Shown piece by piece: positions 53,874 through 64,000 of a DNA stretch of 64,000 nucleotides (its first letter is position 1; every line of letters starts with the position of its first letter). The stretch spans positions 1 through 64,000 of the forward strand of contig NZ_JBLYUB010000026.1 in the NCBI RefSeq assembly GCF_049999945.1, in the 5' to 3' direction. Source of the stretch: Planosporangium spinosum. GTDB taxonomy: Bacteria > Actinomycetota > Actinomycetes > Mycobacteriales > Micromonosporaceae. The translations under genes were made by a program, and so were the position numbers. The notes beneath the pieces were generated by a model. That model saw only the letters and a list, made by a program, of their open reading frames with translations, was not told where the DNA came from and did not search any database.

Positions 53874-54048
53874 TCGGTTCTCCTCTAGCGCCGGGACGGG
53901 ATCGCCTGAGTGTAGTCAATGACCCGGAACAACGGGTCGTCGGGGCCGACCCTGCGTGACCGGCACCATGGAAACGCCCGCCGACGGCGCCCGCCGGGAT
54001 GCCCGCCACGGCGCCGCGGAACCCCACGACACGGAAGTACACCCACAG

Positions 54049-54085
54049 CGAAGCGGGCCGGCCCATGGTGGACCGGCCCGCTTCG
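54049..54085. terminator. Terminator-like hairpin between atpD and atpC
   Basis: Perfect 13-bp arms CGAAGCGGGCCGG (54049-54061) and complement (54073-54085), 11-nt loop, starting 11 bp after the atpD stop on the minus strand. Confidence 0.82.
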
Positions 54086-54095
54086 TCGCAGCGTG

Positions 54096-55537
<1,442 letters not shown>

Positions 55538-55538
<1 letters not shown>

Positions 55539-56464
55539 CACACTTCATCTCCCGCCGCAGCGAGCGCGTTAGCGCCGCCGACGATTTCGCTGATCTCCTG
55601 GGTGATCGCGGCCTGGCGCGCCGAGTTCATCTGGCGGGTCAGGGTCCGGATCATCTCTTCCGCGTTGTCCGTCGCGCTCTTCATGGCGCGCCGCCGGGAC
55701 GCCGACTCGCTCGCCGCCGACTCGATCAACGCCGCGTAGATGCGGGTGTTGATGTACTTCGGCAGCAGCGCGTTGAGCAGCTCGTCCGGCTCCGGCTCGA
55801 ACTCGTACGCCGGCAGCGGACCGGTCTGCTCGGTCTCCTCGACCTGCATCGGCGCCAGGAACCGGGCCACCGGCTCCTGGGTCATCAGGGACTTGAACTG
55901 CGTGGAGACCACGTGCAGCTCGTCCACACCCCGGACGCCGTCGGGCCCGTTGCCGCCATCGATGTCGTCGGCGCCGGCGATGAACGCTTCGATGAGCGTC
56001 TGGCCGATCTCCCGAGCGTCCTCGAAGCGCGGCCGCTCCGAGAAGCCGGTCCAGCTCGCCGTGATCTCCCGGTTGCGGAACCGGTAGTACGACACACCTT
56101 TCCGACCGACTACGTAGAGGGCGACCTGCTTGCCGTCCGCCTTCAGGCGGGAGATGAGCTCCTCGGCGGTGCGGATCGCGTTGGCGTTGTAGGCGCCGGC
56201 GAGACCGCGGTCGCTCGTGATGAGCAGGACACCGGCCCGCCGCACCCGCTGCCGGGGAACCAGCAGCGGGTGGTCGATGTTGGCGTTGCTGGCCAGCGCG
56301 GTCAGCACCTCGGTGATCGCCTCGGCGTAGGGGCGGGCCGCCTCGACCCGCTCCTGCGCCTTGGCGATCCGGCTGGTGGCCACCAGCTCCTGCGCCTTGG
56401 TGATCTTCGCCGTCGACCGCGTCGAGCGGACCCGCCGGCGCAGCGACTGAATCTGACCGGCCAT
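55538..56464 (-). CDS. atpG: ATP synthase gamma subunit
   Basis: 308 residues, the central shaft of F1. The N-terminal helix has IQSLRRRVRSTRSTAKITKAQELVA-type sequence (RSTAKITKAQELVATSRI) and the C-terminal helix SERRAMKSATDNAEEMI-like RRAMKSATDNAEEM, followed by NSARQAAITQEISEIVGGA. An insert rich in Asp/Gly (GADDIDGGNGPDGV, about 190) is longer than in E. coli, as in other actinobacteria. It overlaps atpD by one base and starts 2 bp after atpA. Confidence 0.97.
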
Positions 56465-56466
56465 CG

Positions 56467-58113
<1,647 letters not shown>

Positions 58114-58173
58114 CCTCTGCTTCCTCTAATCTCGGCTCGGGCTACCCGAGGTGATAAGAATCGATTCTCGTCG

Positions 58174-58995
58174 TTACCTGGCAAGCGCTGCGCGGGCCTC
58201 TGCGAGCCTCCGCTGCACCGTCCCGTCGTAGAGATCGGACCCGATCCGCACGCTCATCCCACCGATAATCTCGGGCCTGACCTCGACCTTCAGGGATACC
58301 TGACGACCGTACATCTGGGCCAGCTTGTCAGCCAATGCCCGTTCCTCCGCCTCGGTGGGCGCCACCGCGACAGTGACGTAGGCGACCGACGCGTCGCGCC
58401 GCGCCGCCGCCAGCTCCACGAGCCGGGTCAGCGCGGTCAGGAGCGAACGCCCGCCGAAGCCGGTGAGCGCCAACTCCGCCAGACGTACGGTCGTCGACGT
58501 CGCCTTGCCCTCCAGCAGCGAGCGCACAAGCTCGGCGCGCCGCTCGGCGGCCACGGTGGGGTCACCGAGCGCGAGAGCGAGCGGCTCGTTGCCCTCGACG
58601 ATCTGCCCGAACCGGAACAGCTGGTCCTCGACGTCGCCCAGCTCGCCGTCGCGCTCCGCGGCGGCGAGCAGCAGGTCCACGCCGAGCCGCTCGGTGGCGT
58701 TGAGCAGCGCACTGGGTACCACCCAACGCCCGCTCACCAGGTCGGTCAGCAGGGCCAGGGTGTCGTCGCTGACCTTGCCGCCCAGCAACTGCCGGAGCAG
58801 GTCGACCCGGGCGATGGTCGGCCGGCTGATGTCGGCGAGCGCCCGGCGCAGCCGGGGCTCGCGGTTCAGCAGCCGGGCGACCGTCAGGACCTCGTCGGCG
58901 ATCTCCCGCAGGCGGGCCGGCTCAGCACCCTCGGCCAGCGCGTCGAGCCGCCGCTGGACGGCGGCGTACGACTCGCGGATGGCGGCCGGCTCCAT
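58174..58995 (-). CDS. atpH: ATP synthase delta subunit
   Basis: 273 residues, the stator link between F1 and Fo. The C-terminal part (YVTVAVAPTEAEERALADKLAQMYG; EVRPEIIGGMSVRIGSDLYDGTV, both in part) is typical. It is about 90 residues longer than E. coli delta, as in other actinobacteria. ATG 58995 overlaps the atpF stop by one base. The open frame continues upstream but there only mirrors atpF. Confidence 0.96.
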   Translation of the reverse strand: MEPAAIRESYAAVQRRLDALAEGAEPARLREIADEVLTVARLLNREPRLRRALADISRPTIARVDLLRQLLGGKVSDDTLALLTDLVSGRWVVPSALLNATERLGVDLLLAAAERDGELGDVEDQLFRFGQIVEGNEPLALALGDPTVAAERRAELVRSLLEGKATSTTVRLAELALTGFGGRSLLTALTRLVELAAARRDASVAYVTVAVAPTEAEERALADKLAQMYGRQVSLKVEVRPEIIGGMSVRIGSDLYDGTVQRRLAEARAALAR

Positions 58996-59564
58996 CAGCG
59001 CCGCCCTCCAGCACCGGCCGGCTCCGCGCCGCCGCCCAGCTCGGCCAGGAAGCGCTCGACCGTGCCGTGCTGACGGGCCTCGTCGGCCAGGGACTCGCCG
59101 ACGATGCGGCCCGCCAGCTCGACGGCCAGGCCGCCGACCTCGGCACGCAGCTCGCGCACGATCGTCGCCCGCTCGGCGGCGAGCGACTCCCGGCCGGCCG
59201 CGATGATGCGGTCGGACTCCTCGCGGGCCTGCGCCAGGAGCTCGTCCCGGATGCCGGCCGCGTCCGCGCGCGCCTCGTCCCGGATGCGCGCGGCCTCGCT
59301 GCGGGCCTCGGCGAGCTGCTGGCGGTACTGCTCCAGCAGCGCGTTCGCCTCGGCCTGGGCCTCCTCGGCCCGCTTGATGCCGCCCTCGATCGCGTCGACG
59401 CGCGCCCGGAACGTCTCCTCCATGCGCGGGAAGACGTACTTCATCAGGACGAAGCAGAGCACGCCGAAGCCGATGAGGCCGACCACGATCTCCTGCCACA
59501 CGGGCAGGATCGGGTTGGGCGTCTCAGCCGCGCCCTCAGCCGCTAGGTAGTGAAGGTGCTGCAT
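58995..59564 (-). CDS. atpF: ATP synthase b subunit
   Basis: 189 residues: a membrane helix near the N-terminus (VWQEIVVGLIGFGVLCFVLMKYVFP) and a long charged helix (AQAEANALLEQYRQQLAEAR...) that forms the peripheral stalk. ATG 59564 has GGGAG upstream. Overlaps atpH by one base. Confidence 0.97.
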   Translation of the reverse strand: MQHLHYLAAEGAAETPNPILPVWQEIVVGLIGFGVLCFVLMKYVFPRMEETFRARVDAIEGGIKRAEEAQAEANALLEQYRQQLAEARSEAARIRDEARADAAGIRDELLAQAREESDRIIAAGRESLAAERATIVRELRAEVGGLAVELAGRIVGESLADEARQHGTVERFLAELGGGAEPAGAGGRR

Positions 59565-59592
59565 ACGGGCACTCCCGTCGATAGCGGTGGCG

Positions 59593-59820
59593 TCACTTCG
59601 ACCAGACGAAGCCGAGCGCGATGCCGAACAGAGCCAGCGCCTCAGACAGGGCGAAGCCCATGATCAGCCAGGTCCGGTTGTAGCCGGCCGACTCGGGCTG
59701 GCGGGCCGAGGCCTGGATGTAGGCGGCGAAGACGATGCCGACGCCGATGCCGGGGCCGATCGCGGCGAGGCCGTAACCGACGGCGGCGAGGCTGCCCGTG
59801 ACCTCTGCGAGACTGGTCAT
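59593..59820 (-). CDS. atpE: ATP synthase c subunit
   Basis: 75 residues, two membrane helices joined by the polar loop ARQPES. The proton-carrying acid is Glu60 in GFALSEALALFG. The first helix has the glycine-rich packing motif GPGIGVGIVF. There is no Na+-site signature, so a proton motor is expected. ATG 59820 has a strong GGAGGAATT site, in keeping with high expression of the ring subunit. Confidence 0.98.
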   Translation of the reverse strand: MTSLAEVTGSLAAVGYGLAAIGPGIGVGIVFAAYIQASARQPESAGYNRTWLIMGFALSEALALFGIALGFVWSK

Positions 59821-59844
59821 TCCGAGAATTCCTCCTGGGACTGG

Positions 59845-59885
59845 CGCGTGCTTGTCACGCGTCGTTGGGTTGGCATGAGTTGCCA
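59845..59885. other. Two small hairpins between atpB and atpE
   Basis: CGCGTG-CTTGT-CACGCG (59845-59861) and TGGCA-TGAGT-TGCCA (59871-59885) lie in the 90-bp atpB-atpE gap. Such structures could stabilise the atpE part of the message. Confidence 0.55.
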
Positions 59886-59910
59886 GGTGGTGCGCAGGTC
59901 AGTTTGTGGA

Positions 59911-60717
59911 TCAGTGCTCTTCGGCGAGCGCGCCCTGCAGGTAGGCCGCGGTCAGCACGACGAAGACGTAGGCCTGCAGGACCGCGACGACCGCCTCGAA
60001 GAGGGTCAGCACGATCGCCAGCAGCCACGCCAGCAGCGAAATCGGCTTGATCAGGACGGCGTTCGCGCCGAACAGCACGAAGCCGCCGAGCGTGAAGACC
60101 AGCAGGATCAGGTGGCCGGCGAACATGTTGGCGAAGAGCCGGACGGCCAGGGTCACCGGGCGGATGATCAGGTTCGAGAAGAACTCCATCGGGATCAGCA
60201 GCGGGGCGATCCACAGCGGCGTCCCCTCGGGGAACGTGTTCATCTTGAGGTACTTGCCGAGCCCGTGCTTGCGGATGCCGACGTAGTTGTACATCACCCA
60301 GGAGATGACGCCGAGGAACGCCGGGAAGGCGATGTGCGAGTTCGGCGAGATCTGCGCGAACGGGATGATGCCCCAGAGGTTCGTGATCAGCACGAACAGG
60401 AACAGGGACGTCAGGTACGGCGCGAACCGCAGCCCGTCGTGGCTGCCGATGGTCTGGCGCGCGACGCCGTCCCGGACGAAGCCGTACATCGACTCCGCGA
60501 TCCACTGCTGCTTCGTCGGGACCAGCTTCGGGTTCCGGTACGCGATCAGGAAGTACAGGATCGTCAGCGCGACCCCGGCCCAGAGCAGAACCGTGATCTT
60601 GGAGATCCACGGCTGCCCACCGACGCCGGGCAGGAAGAACTCCTCGACACTCGGCGGGAAATGCACGTCGCCTTCGGCGAGCACCGCCGCTAGCTGCCTC
60701 ACCGCACCACCCTTCAT
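59911..60717 (-). CDS. atpB: ATP synthase a subunit
   Basis: 268 residues, the proton-channel subunit of Fo. The essential Arg is in TLAVRLFANMFAGHLIL, and YLTSLFLFVLITNLWGIIPF and SYVMYNYVGIRKHG-type segments are typical (here SWVMYNYVG). ATG 60717 was taken; a GTG five codons later (60702) has GAAGGGTGG upstream and could be the true start. Confidence 0.96.
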   Translation of the reverse strand: MKGGAVRQLAAVLAEGDVHFPPSVEEFFLPGVGGQPWISKITVLLWAGVALTILYFLIAYRNPKLVPTKQQWIAESMYGFVRDGVARQTIGSHDGLRFAPYLTSLFLFVLITNLWGIIPFAQISPNSHIAFPAFLGVISWVMYNYVGIRKHGLGKYLKMNTFPEGTPLWIAPLLIPMEFFSNLIIRPVTLAVRLFANMFAGHLILLVFTLGGFVLFGANAVLIKPISLLAWLLAIVLTLFEAVVAVLQAYVFVVLTAAYLQGALAEEH

Positions 60718-60727
60718 CCGCCCGGCG

Positions 60728-60943
60728 CTACGCGCCCAGCCTCTTGACGGTCAAGTAGATCCCCAGCGCAGCGCCGCCAATCAGGCCCACCATCAGCCCG
60801 ATGTGGGGCAGCCCGAGCCATCGGTCGAGCAGCCAGCCGGCGAAGCCCCAGATGCCGATACCGGACATCAGGTAGCCCACGGCTGACCACGCGGCGTTGG
60901 CGCCGGCGGCACCCTGCTGCTGGGGGGACTGGTCATCGGCCAT
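60728..60943 (-). CDS. AtpZ/AtpI-like small membrane protein
   Basis: 71 residues with two membrane segments (AVGYLMSGIGIWGFAGWLL and GLMVGLIGGAALGIYLTV) and the WLLDRWLGLPHIG signature of ATPase_gene1 proteins. Related proteins help assemble the c-ring or carry Mg2+. It ends 10 bp before atpB. There is no good ribosome-binding site. Confidence 0.85.
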   Translation of the reverse strand: MADDQSPQQQGAAGANAAWSAVGYLMSGIGIWGFAGWLLDRWLGLPHIGLMVGLIGGAALGIYLTVKRLGA

Positions 60944-60987
60944 GACGCCGGAAACATATCAGCCGGCGATCCGCGTGCGTCACTCGG

Positions 60988-61012
60988 CCCCCGCGTGTTG
61001 TCGTCGCGGGGG
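60988..61012. terminator. Hairpin in the atpI-atpZ gap
   Basis: Perfect CCCCCGCG/CGCGGGGG stem (60988-60995, 61005-61012), 9-nt loop. A second stem TTCCCGA/TCGGGAA lies at 61081-61104. They sit in the 208-bp gap after atpI and may attenuate read-through. Confidence 0.6.
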
Positions 61013-61051
61013 TCTCCGAGGCGTCTCCGGGGCTCTGACCGGCGGACGACC

Positions 61052-61057
61052 ACATTA
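61052..61057 (-). promoter_or_regulatory. Possible -10 element for the main atp operon
   Basis: TAATGT on the minus strand between atpI and the AtpZ-like gene; the -35 region (CTGGAC about 17 bp upstream) is weak. It suggests a second promoter for the atp genes. Confidence 0.35.
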
Positions 61058-61151
61058 CTCTCGGCCGTCCAGGAGTCCAGTTCCCGATCTTCGAATGTCG
61101 GGAATCCGACGCTGACCGGCGTGCATGGCCTGCCGGTGTCCTGCGGATGCG

Positions 61152-61589
61152 CTATGGATTCGGGCCGACCTGCACGTACGGGATGTGTGTGTGCGTGATC
61201 CACCACAGGTGCGCGGCGTTCCACCCGATCACCGCGGCGATGATCGCGAACGCCATGGGATGCAGCCCCGCCCAGTTACTTCCACCGAACGCGATGAGCA
61301 GGATCCCCAGCAGGCTGAACTTGATCGCGTAGGTCGCCAGGCCGACCGGCATGGTGAGCTGAGGGTTGATCGAGTCGGCCCAGGCGACGGCGAGGCCGGA
61401 CAGGACGTAGCTGACGGCCACCCCCACGACGCCGATCGCGACGCCGACGACGCCCGGCACCCCCCGGGTGAGCCCGCCGATCACGAGGCCCCCGGCCAGG
61501 ACCACTCCGCAGCCGAGCAGGCCGGCCGGCACGTGGTTGAGCCGCCGGCGGATCGCCCCCGGACCCCGGGGGGTGATGGTGGTGGTCAT
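61152..61589 (-). CDS. atpI: AtpI-like ATP synthase accessory protein
   Basis: 145 residues with four hydrophobic segments (AGLLGCGVVLAGGLVIGGLT, VVGVAIGVVGVAVSYVLSGL, AIKFSLLGILLIAFG, AFAIIAAVIGWNAAHLWW). Its position at the head of the atp locus and AYAIKFSLLGILL-type sequence identify the actinobacterial AtpI family. ATG 61589 has TAGACT seven bases upstream and no good ribosome-binding site. It is divergent from the SDR/DUF2867 gene across 61 bp. Confidence 0.85.
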   Translation of the reverse strand: MTTTITPRGPGAIRRRLNHVPAGLLGCGVVLAGGLVIGGLTRGVPGVVGVAIGVVGVAVSYVLSGLAVAWADSINPQLTMPVGLATYAIKFSLLGILLIAFGGSNWAGLHPMAFAIIAAVIGWNAAHLWWITHTHIPYVQVGPNP

Positions 61590-61596
61590 TTCCGGA

Positions 61597-61602
61597 AGTC
61601 TA
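61597..61602 (-). promoter_or_regulatory. -10 element of atpI, probable leaderless start
   Basis: TAGACT on the minus strand, seven bases before ATG 61589. Confidence 0.5.
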
Positions 61603-61637
61603 CGGCCGCCCGCGTGCCTGCCCGCGCCGCGTCCGGG

Positions 61638-61643
61638 TAGGAC
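61638..61643 (+). promoter_or_regulatory. -10-like element of SDR/DUF2867 gene
   Basis: TAGGAC seven bases before ATG 61651; it lacks the final T of the usual hexamer. Confidence 0.4.
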
Positions 61644-61650
61644 CCGACAC

Positions 61651-63228
61651 ATGCGCTGCCTGGTCACCGGAGCCACCGGGTACGTCGGGGGGCGACTGGT
61701 GCCCCGACTGCTCGCCGCCGGCCACGACGTCCGCTGCCTGACCCGCGACGCCCGGCGACTGCGGGACGTGCCCTGGGCCGGGCGGGTCGACGTGGTCACC
61801 GGCGACGTGACCGACCCGGCCACGCTGCCCGCCGCCTGCGCCGACGTGGACGTCGTGTACTACCTCGTCCACTCCCTGGGCCGGCGGAACTTCGAGGACG
61901 TCGACGCCGCCGGCGCGGCCAACGTCGCGGTGGCCGCCCGGCGGGCGGGGATCCGACGGATCGTCTACCTCGGCGGCCCGGCTCCCGCCGGCCGTACCGG
62001 CGTCTCGGCGCACCTGCGCTCGCGTACCCAGGTCGCCGACACCCTGCTGGCCAGCGGGGTACCGACGGTCGTGCTGCGGGCCGGGGTGATCATCGGGGCC
62101 GGCTCGGCCTCGTTCGAGATGCTGCGCTACCTGACCGAACGGCTGCCGGTCATGGTCACCCCGCGCTGGGTACGCAGCCGCGTCCAGCCCATCGCCATCC
62201 GCGACGTGCTGCGCTACCTCGTCCACGCCGCCGACTCGTTCCCGCCGGAGACCAACCGCGCCTTCGATATCGGCGGTCCGGACATCCTCACCTACGCCGA
62301 CCTGATGCAGCGCTACGCGGCCGTGGCCGGCCTGCGGCGCCGGGTCGTCCTGCGGGTCCGGCCGCTGACGCCGAAGCTGTCCGCACTGTGGGTGGGGCTG
62401 GTCACTCCGGTGCCGAACGCGATCGCCAAGCCGCTGGTGGCCAGCCTGGTACACGACGCGGTCTGCCACGAGCACGACATCGCCGCCTGGATCCCGGACC
62501 CGCCGCAGTCGCTGACCGGCTTCGACGAGTCGGTCGCGCTCGCGCTGCGCCGGATCCGCGACGCCGACGTGGAGACCCGCTGGTCGACCGCCGTCTGGCA
62601 GGACGCGCCGAGCGAACCGCTGCCGACCGACCCGGACTGGTCGGGCGGCAGCGTGTACCTCGACGACCGGGAGCGCGCCGTCCGGGCCCCGGCCGACGCG
62701 CTGTGGCGGGTGGTCGAGTCGATCGGCGGCGAGCACGGCTGGTACTCGTTCCCGCTCGCCTGGTCGGTCCGCGGCTGGCTGGACCGGCTGATCGGCGGGG
62801 TCGGGCTGCGCCGGGGGCGGCGCCACCCGCACCGGTTGCAGGTCGGCGAGGCGCTGGACTTCTGGCGGGTGGAGGAGATCGTGCCGGGCGAGTTGCTGCG
62901 GCTGCGCGCGGAGATGCGACTGCCCGGCCGGGCCTGGCTGGAGATGTGGGTGCACCCCGACCGGGACGACGCCCGGCACAGCCGGTACCGCCAGCGCGCC
63001 GTCTTCCTGCCGCGCGGCCTGGCCGGGCACGCGTACTGGGCCGTGGTCCGGCCGTTCCACGCCCTCGTCTTCGGGGGCATGGCCCGCAACATCGCGCGCG
63101 CCGCCGAACGGTCCACTGCCGGAGTGGCCGGTCACGCCGGTGCCGGGACAGCCGGTCAGGCCCCGAGCAGCAACGCCGCGAGCGGGCGGACGGTCCCGTC
63201 CACCTCATCGGCGACCCGACCGAAGTAG
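61651..63228 (+). CDS. NAD(P)-binding SDR protein with C-terminal DUF2867 domain
   Basis: 525 residues. The N-terminal atypical SDR/NmrA-like domain (CLVTGATGYVGGRLVPRLL; RRIVYLGGPAP) spans about 1-300. The C-terminal part (WRVVESIGGEHGWYSFPLAW; LRLRAEMRLPGRAWLEMWV, in part) is DUF2867, a START-like fold. The pair is common in bacteria but of unknown function, perhaps lipid or quinone related. Divergent from atpI. Its last 73 bp overlap the convergent phosphatase gene; the final 35 residues are low complexity. Confidence 0.85.
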   Translation: MRCLVTGATGYVGGRLVPRLLAAGHDVRCLTRDARRLRDVPWAGRVDVVTGDVTDPATLPAACADVDVVYYLVHSLGRRNFEDVDAAGAANVAVAARRAGIRRIVYLGGPAPAGRTGVSAHLRSRTQVADTLLASGVPTVVLRAGVIIGAGSASFEMLRYLTERLPVMVTPRWVRSRVQPIAIRDVLRYLVHAADSFPPETNRAFDIGGPDILTYADLMQRYAAVAGLRRRVVLRVRPLTPKLSALWVGLVTPVPNAIAKPLVASLVHDAVCHEHDIAAWIPDPPQSLTGFDESVALALRRIRDADVETRWSTAVWQDAPSEPLPTDPDWSGGSVYLDDRERAVRAPADALWRVVESIGGEHGWYSFPLAWSVRGWLDRLIGGVGLRRGRRHPHRLQVGEALDFWRVEEIVPGELLRLRAEMRLPGRAWLEMWVHPDRDDARHSRYRQRAVFLPRGLAGHAYWAVVRPFHALVFGGMARNIARAAERSTAGVAGHAGAGTAGQAPSSNAASGRTVPSTSSATRPK

Positions 63229-63752
63229 GCGTCGCTGCGCCCCCACGGGTCGTCGAGGTCGTCGCCGAGGTGCGGCGGCCGGTCACCGCGGGCCTCGGCC
63301 ACGGCGGACACCAGCGCGACCCCGCGGGCGTACACCGCGTCGGCCGTCGGCGCGGCCGGCGGCAGCGCGGCCGGGTCGATCCGGCGCAGCAGCCGGCCGA
63401 ACTGCCCGAGCACGAAGGTGCGCGCCGCGGCGTCGGCCGCGAGCCCCGTCACGAACTCCCACTGCTCAGTCGTAGCGGTCAGGACGAGATCGGACGCCTC
63501 GACGTGCGCGGTGGTCAACTGGCGGGCCCGGAAGGTGTCCGCCTCGCCGCCGCGCGCCAGCACCTGGCGCGCGGCGGACGGGTCCATCCGGGAACCGGCG
63601 TGCCAGCCGCCGGTACCGGTGCTGTGGATCAGGACGAGTTCGTCGGCCTTGTCACCGGCGAGCGCGCGGACGGCAGCGACGGTCAGCCGTTCGGCCATCG
63701 GCGAGCGGCAGATGTTGCCCATGCACACGTGCAGGACCGTGAAGGGAGGCAC
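63156..63752 (-). CDS. Low-molecular-weight protein tyrosine phosphatase family protein
   Basis: 198 residues. The P-loop VCMGNICRSPMAE matches C-x5-R-S of LMW phosphatases and arsenate reductases, and DDPWG supplies the general-acid Asp late in the chain. It is longer than the typical 155 residues. In actinobacteria this gene commonly follows the sua5 gene near the atp locus, as here (4-bp gap). Target unknown. Confidence 0.9.
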   Translation of the reverse strand: MPPFTVLHVCMGNICRSPMAERLTVAAVRALAGDKADELVLIHSTGTGGWHAGSRMDPSAARQVLARGGEADTFRARQLTTAHVEASDLVLTATTEQWEFVTGLAADAAARTFVLGQFGRLLRRIDPAALPPAAPTADAVYARGVALVSAVAEARGDRPPHLGDDLDDPWGRSDAYFGRVADEVDGTVRPLAALLLGA

Positions 63753-63756
63753 CGGG

Positions 63757-64000
63757 TCAGCTCTCGATGTCCTCGATGTCGGGGACGACGTCGCGCAGCT
63801 TCTCGATCGGGATCGCGCCGGCGCGCAGCAGCCGGGGCCGGGCCGAGGTCAGGTCGACGATCGTGCTGGCGACCCGGTCGGGGCACTCCCCCGCCTCCAG
63901 GTAGACGCTCACCGCGTACCCGAGCTGCTCGCGCGCCTCCTCGGCGGTGATCGCCGGGGGCTGGCCGGTCTTGTTGGCGCTGGAGACGGCCATCGGGCCG
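63757..64000 (-). CDS. sua5: Sua5/YciO/YrdC-family protein (threonylcarbamoyl-AMP synthase), partial
   Basis: Only the last 80 or so residues are present; the gene continues past the right edge. GPMAVSSANKTGQPPAIT corresponds to the ATSANxSG block of the family, followed by an expected end (LLRAGAIPIEKLRDVV). The enzyme makes threonylcarbamoyl-AMP for the t6A modification of tRNA. The first Met seen is internal, not the start. Co-transcribed with the phosphatase gene (4-bp gap). Confidence 0.88.
   Translation of the reverse strand, partial: GPMAVSSANKTGQPPAITAEEAREQLGYAVSVYLEAGECPDRVASTIVDLTSARPRLLRAGAIPIEKLRDVVPDIEDIES

Overview
The window is about 64 kb of very high-GC DNA with dense coding on both strands. 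It comes from an actinomycete, most likely Micromonosporaceae or a close relative. That rests on the NucS repair endonuclease, the giant NAD-dependent glutamate dehydrogenase, a MurA with Asp in place of the catalytic Cys, DivIVA-type coiled-coil cytoskeletal proteins, the B12-dependent ethylmalonyl-CoA/isobutyryl-CoA mutases, many GTG/TTG starts and several apparently leaderless genes. No tRNA, rRNA, CRISPR array, prophage or insertion sequence was recognised. The genus is an inference.

Layout. 0-1.3 kb: a frameshifted AbiEi/DUF559-type gene sitting exactly between two related hairpins. 1.3-11.1 kb: glutamate dehydrogenase, a penicillin-binding lipoprotein, an arginase-family protein and a thioredoxin/TPR protein. 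11.2-22.6 kb: isobutyryl-CoA mutase large subunit, a three-gene ABC transporter, MeaB GTPase, thiolase, methylmalonyl-CoA epimerase and crotonyl-CoA carboxylase/reductase. 22.9-25.8 kb: two adjacent DivIVA-like coiled-coil proteins. 25.8-35.3 kb: hydrolase, fused 3-hydroxyacyl-CoA dehydrogenase, GNAT, SDR, aldehyde dehydrogenase, kinase-like protein, NucS, small DUF proteins and a polysaccharide deacetylase. 35.4-40.2 kb: a tightly coupled cluster of a small helical protein, an unknown protein, an FtsK/EccC-like ATPase and (behind a hairpin) a membrane protein. 40.2-52.9 kb: an unknown protein, DUF2891, MeaA-type mutase, ABC-2 exporter, reductase plus GlxA-type regulator, 3-hydroxybutyryl-CoA dehydrogenase, MurA, PduO adenosyltransferase and a VOC protein. 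53.0-61.6 kb: the ATP synthase locus (atpI, an AtpZ-like gene, atpB-E-F-H-A-G-D, then atpC and DUF2550). 61.6-64 kb: an SDR/DUF2867 protein, low-molecular-weight phosphatase and the end of a Sua5-family gene.

How the genes work together. Eight genes spread over about 41 kb form a coherent short-chain acyl-CoA and adenosylcobalamin set: thiolase, 3-hydroxybutyryl-CoA dehydrogenase, crotonyl-CoA carboxylase/reductase, epimerase, MeaA mutase, IcmA mutase, MeaB chaperone and PduO. Five promoters in this set carry variants of one 18-bp palindrome, CCTTAACnnnnGTTAAGG, which argues for a common repressor not encoded here. Two other signals recur: long GATC-bounded hairpins between genes (some with the next gene's start codon inside the stem), and -10 hexamers of the form TAnnnT placed 6-7 nt before start codons. 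The least understood unit is the EccC-like cluster at 35.4-40.2 kb.

Limits: everything was read by eye. No database search, folding calculation or statistics were run. Start codons were chosen from ribosome-binding sites, overlaps and family resemblance.
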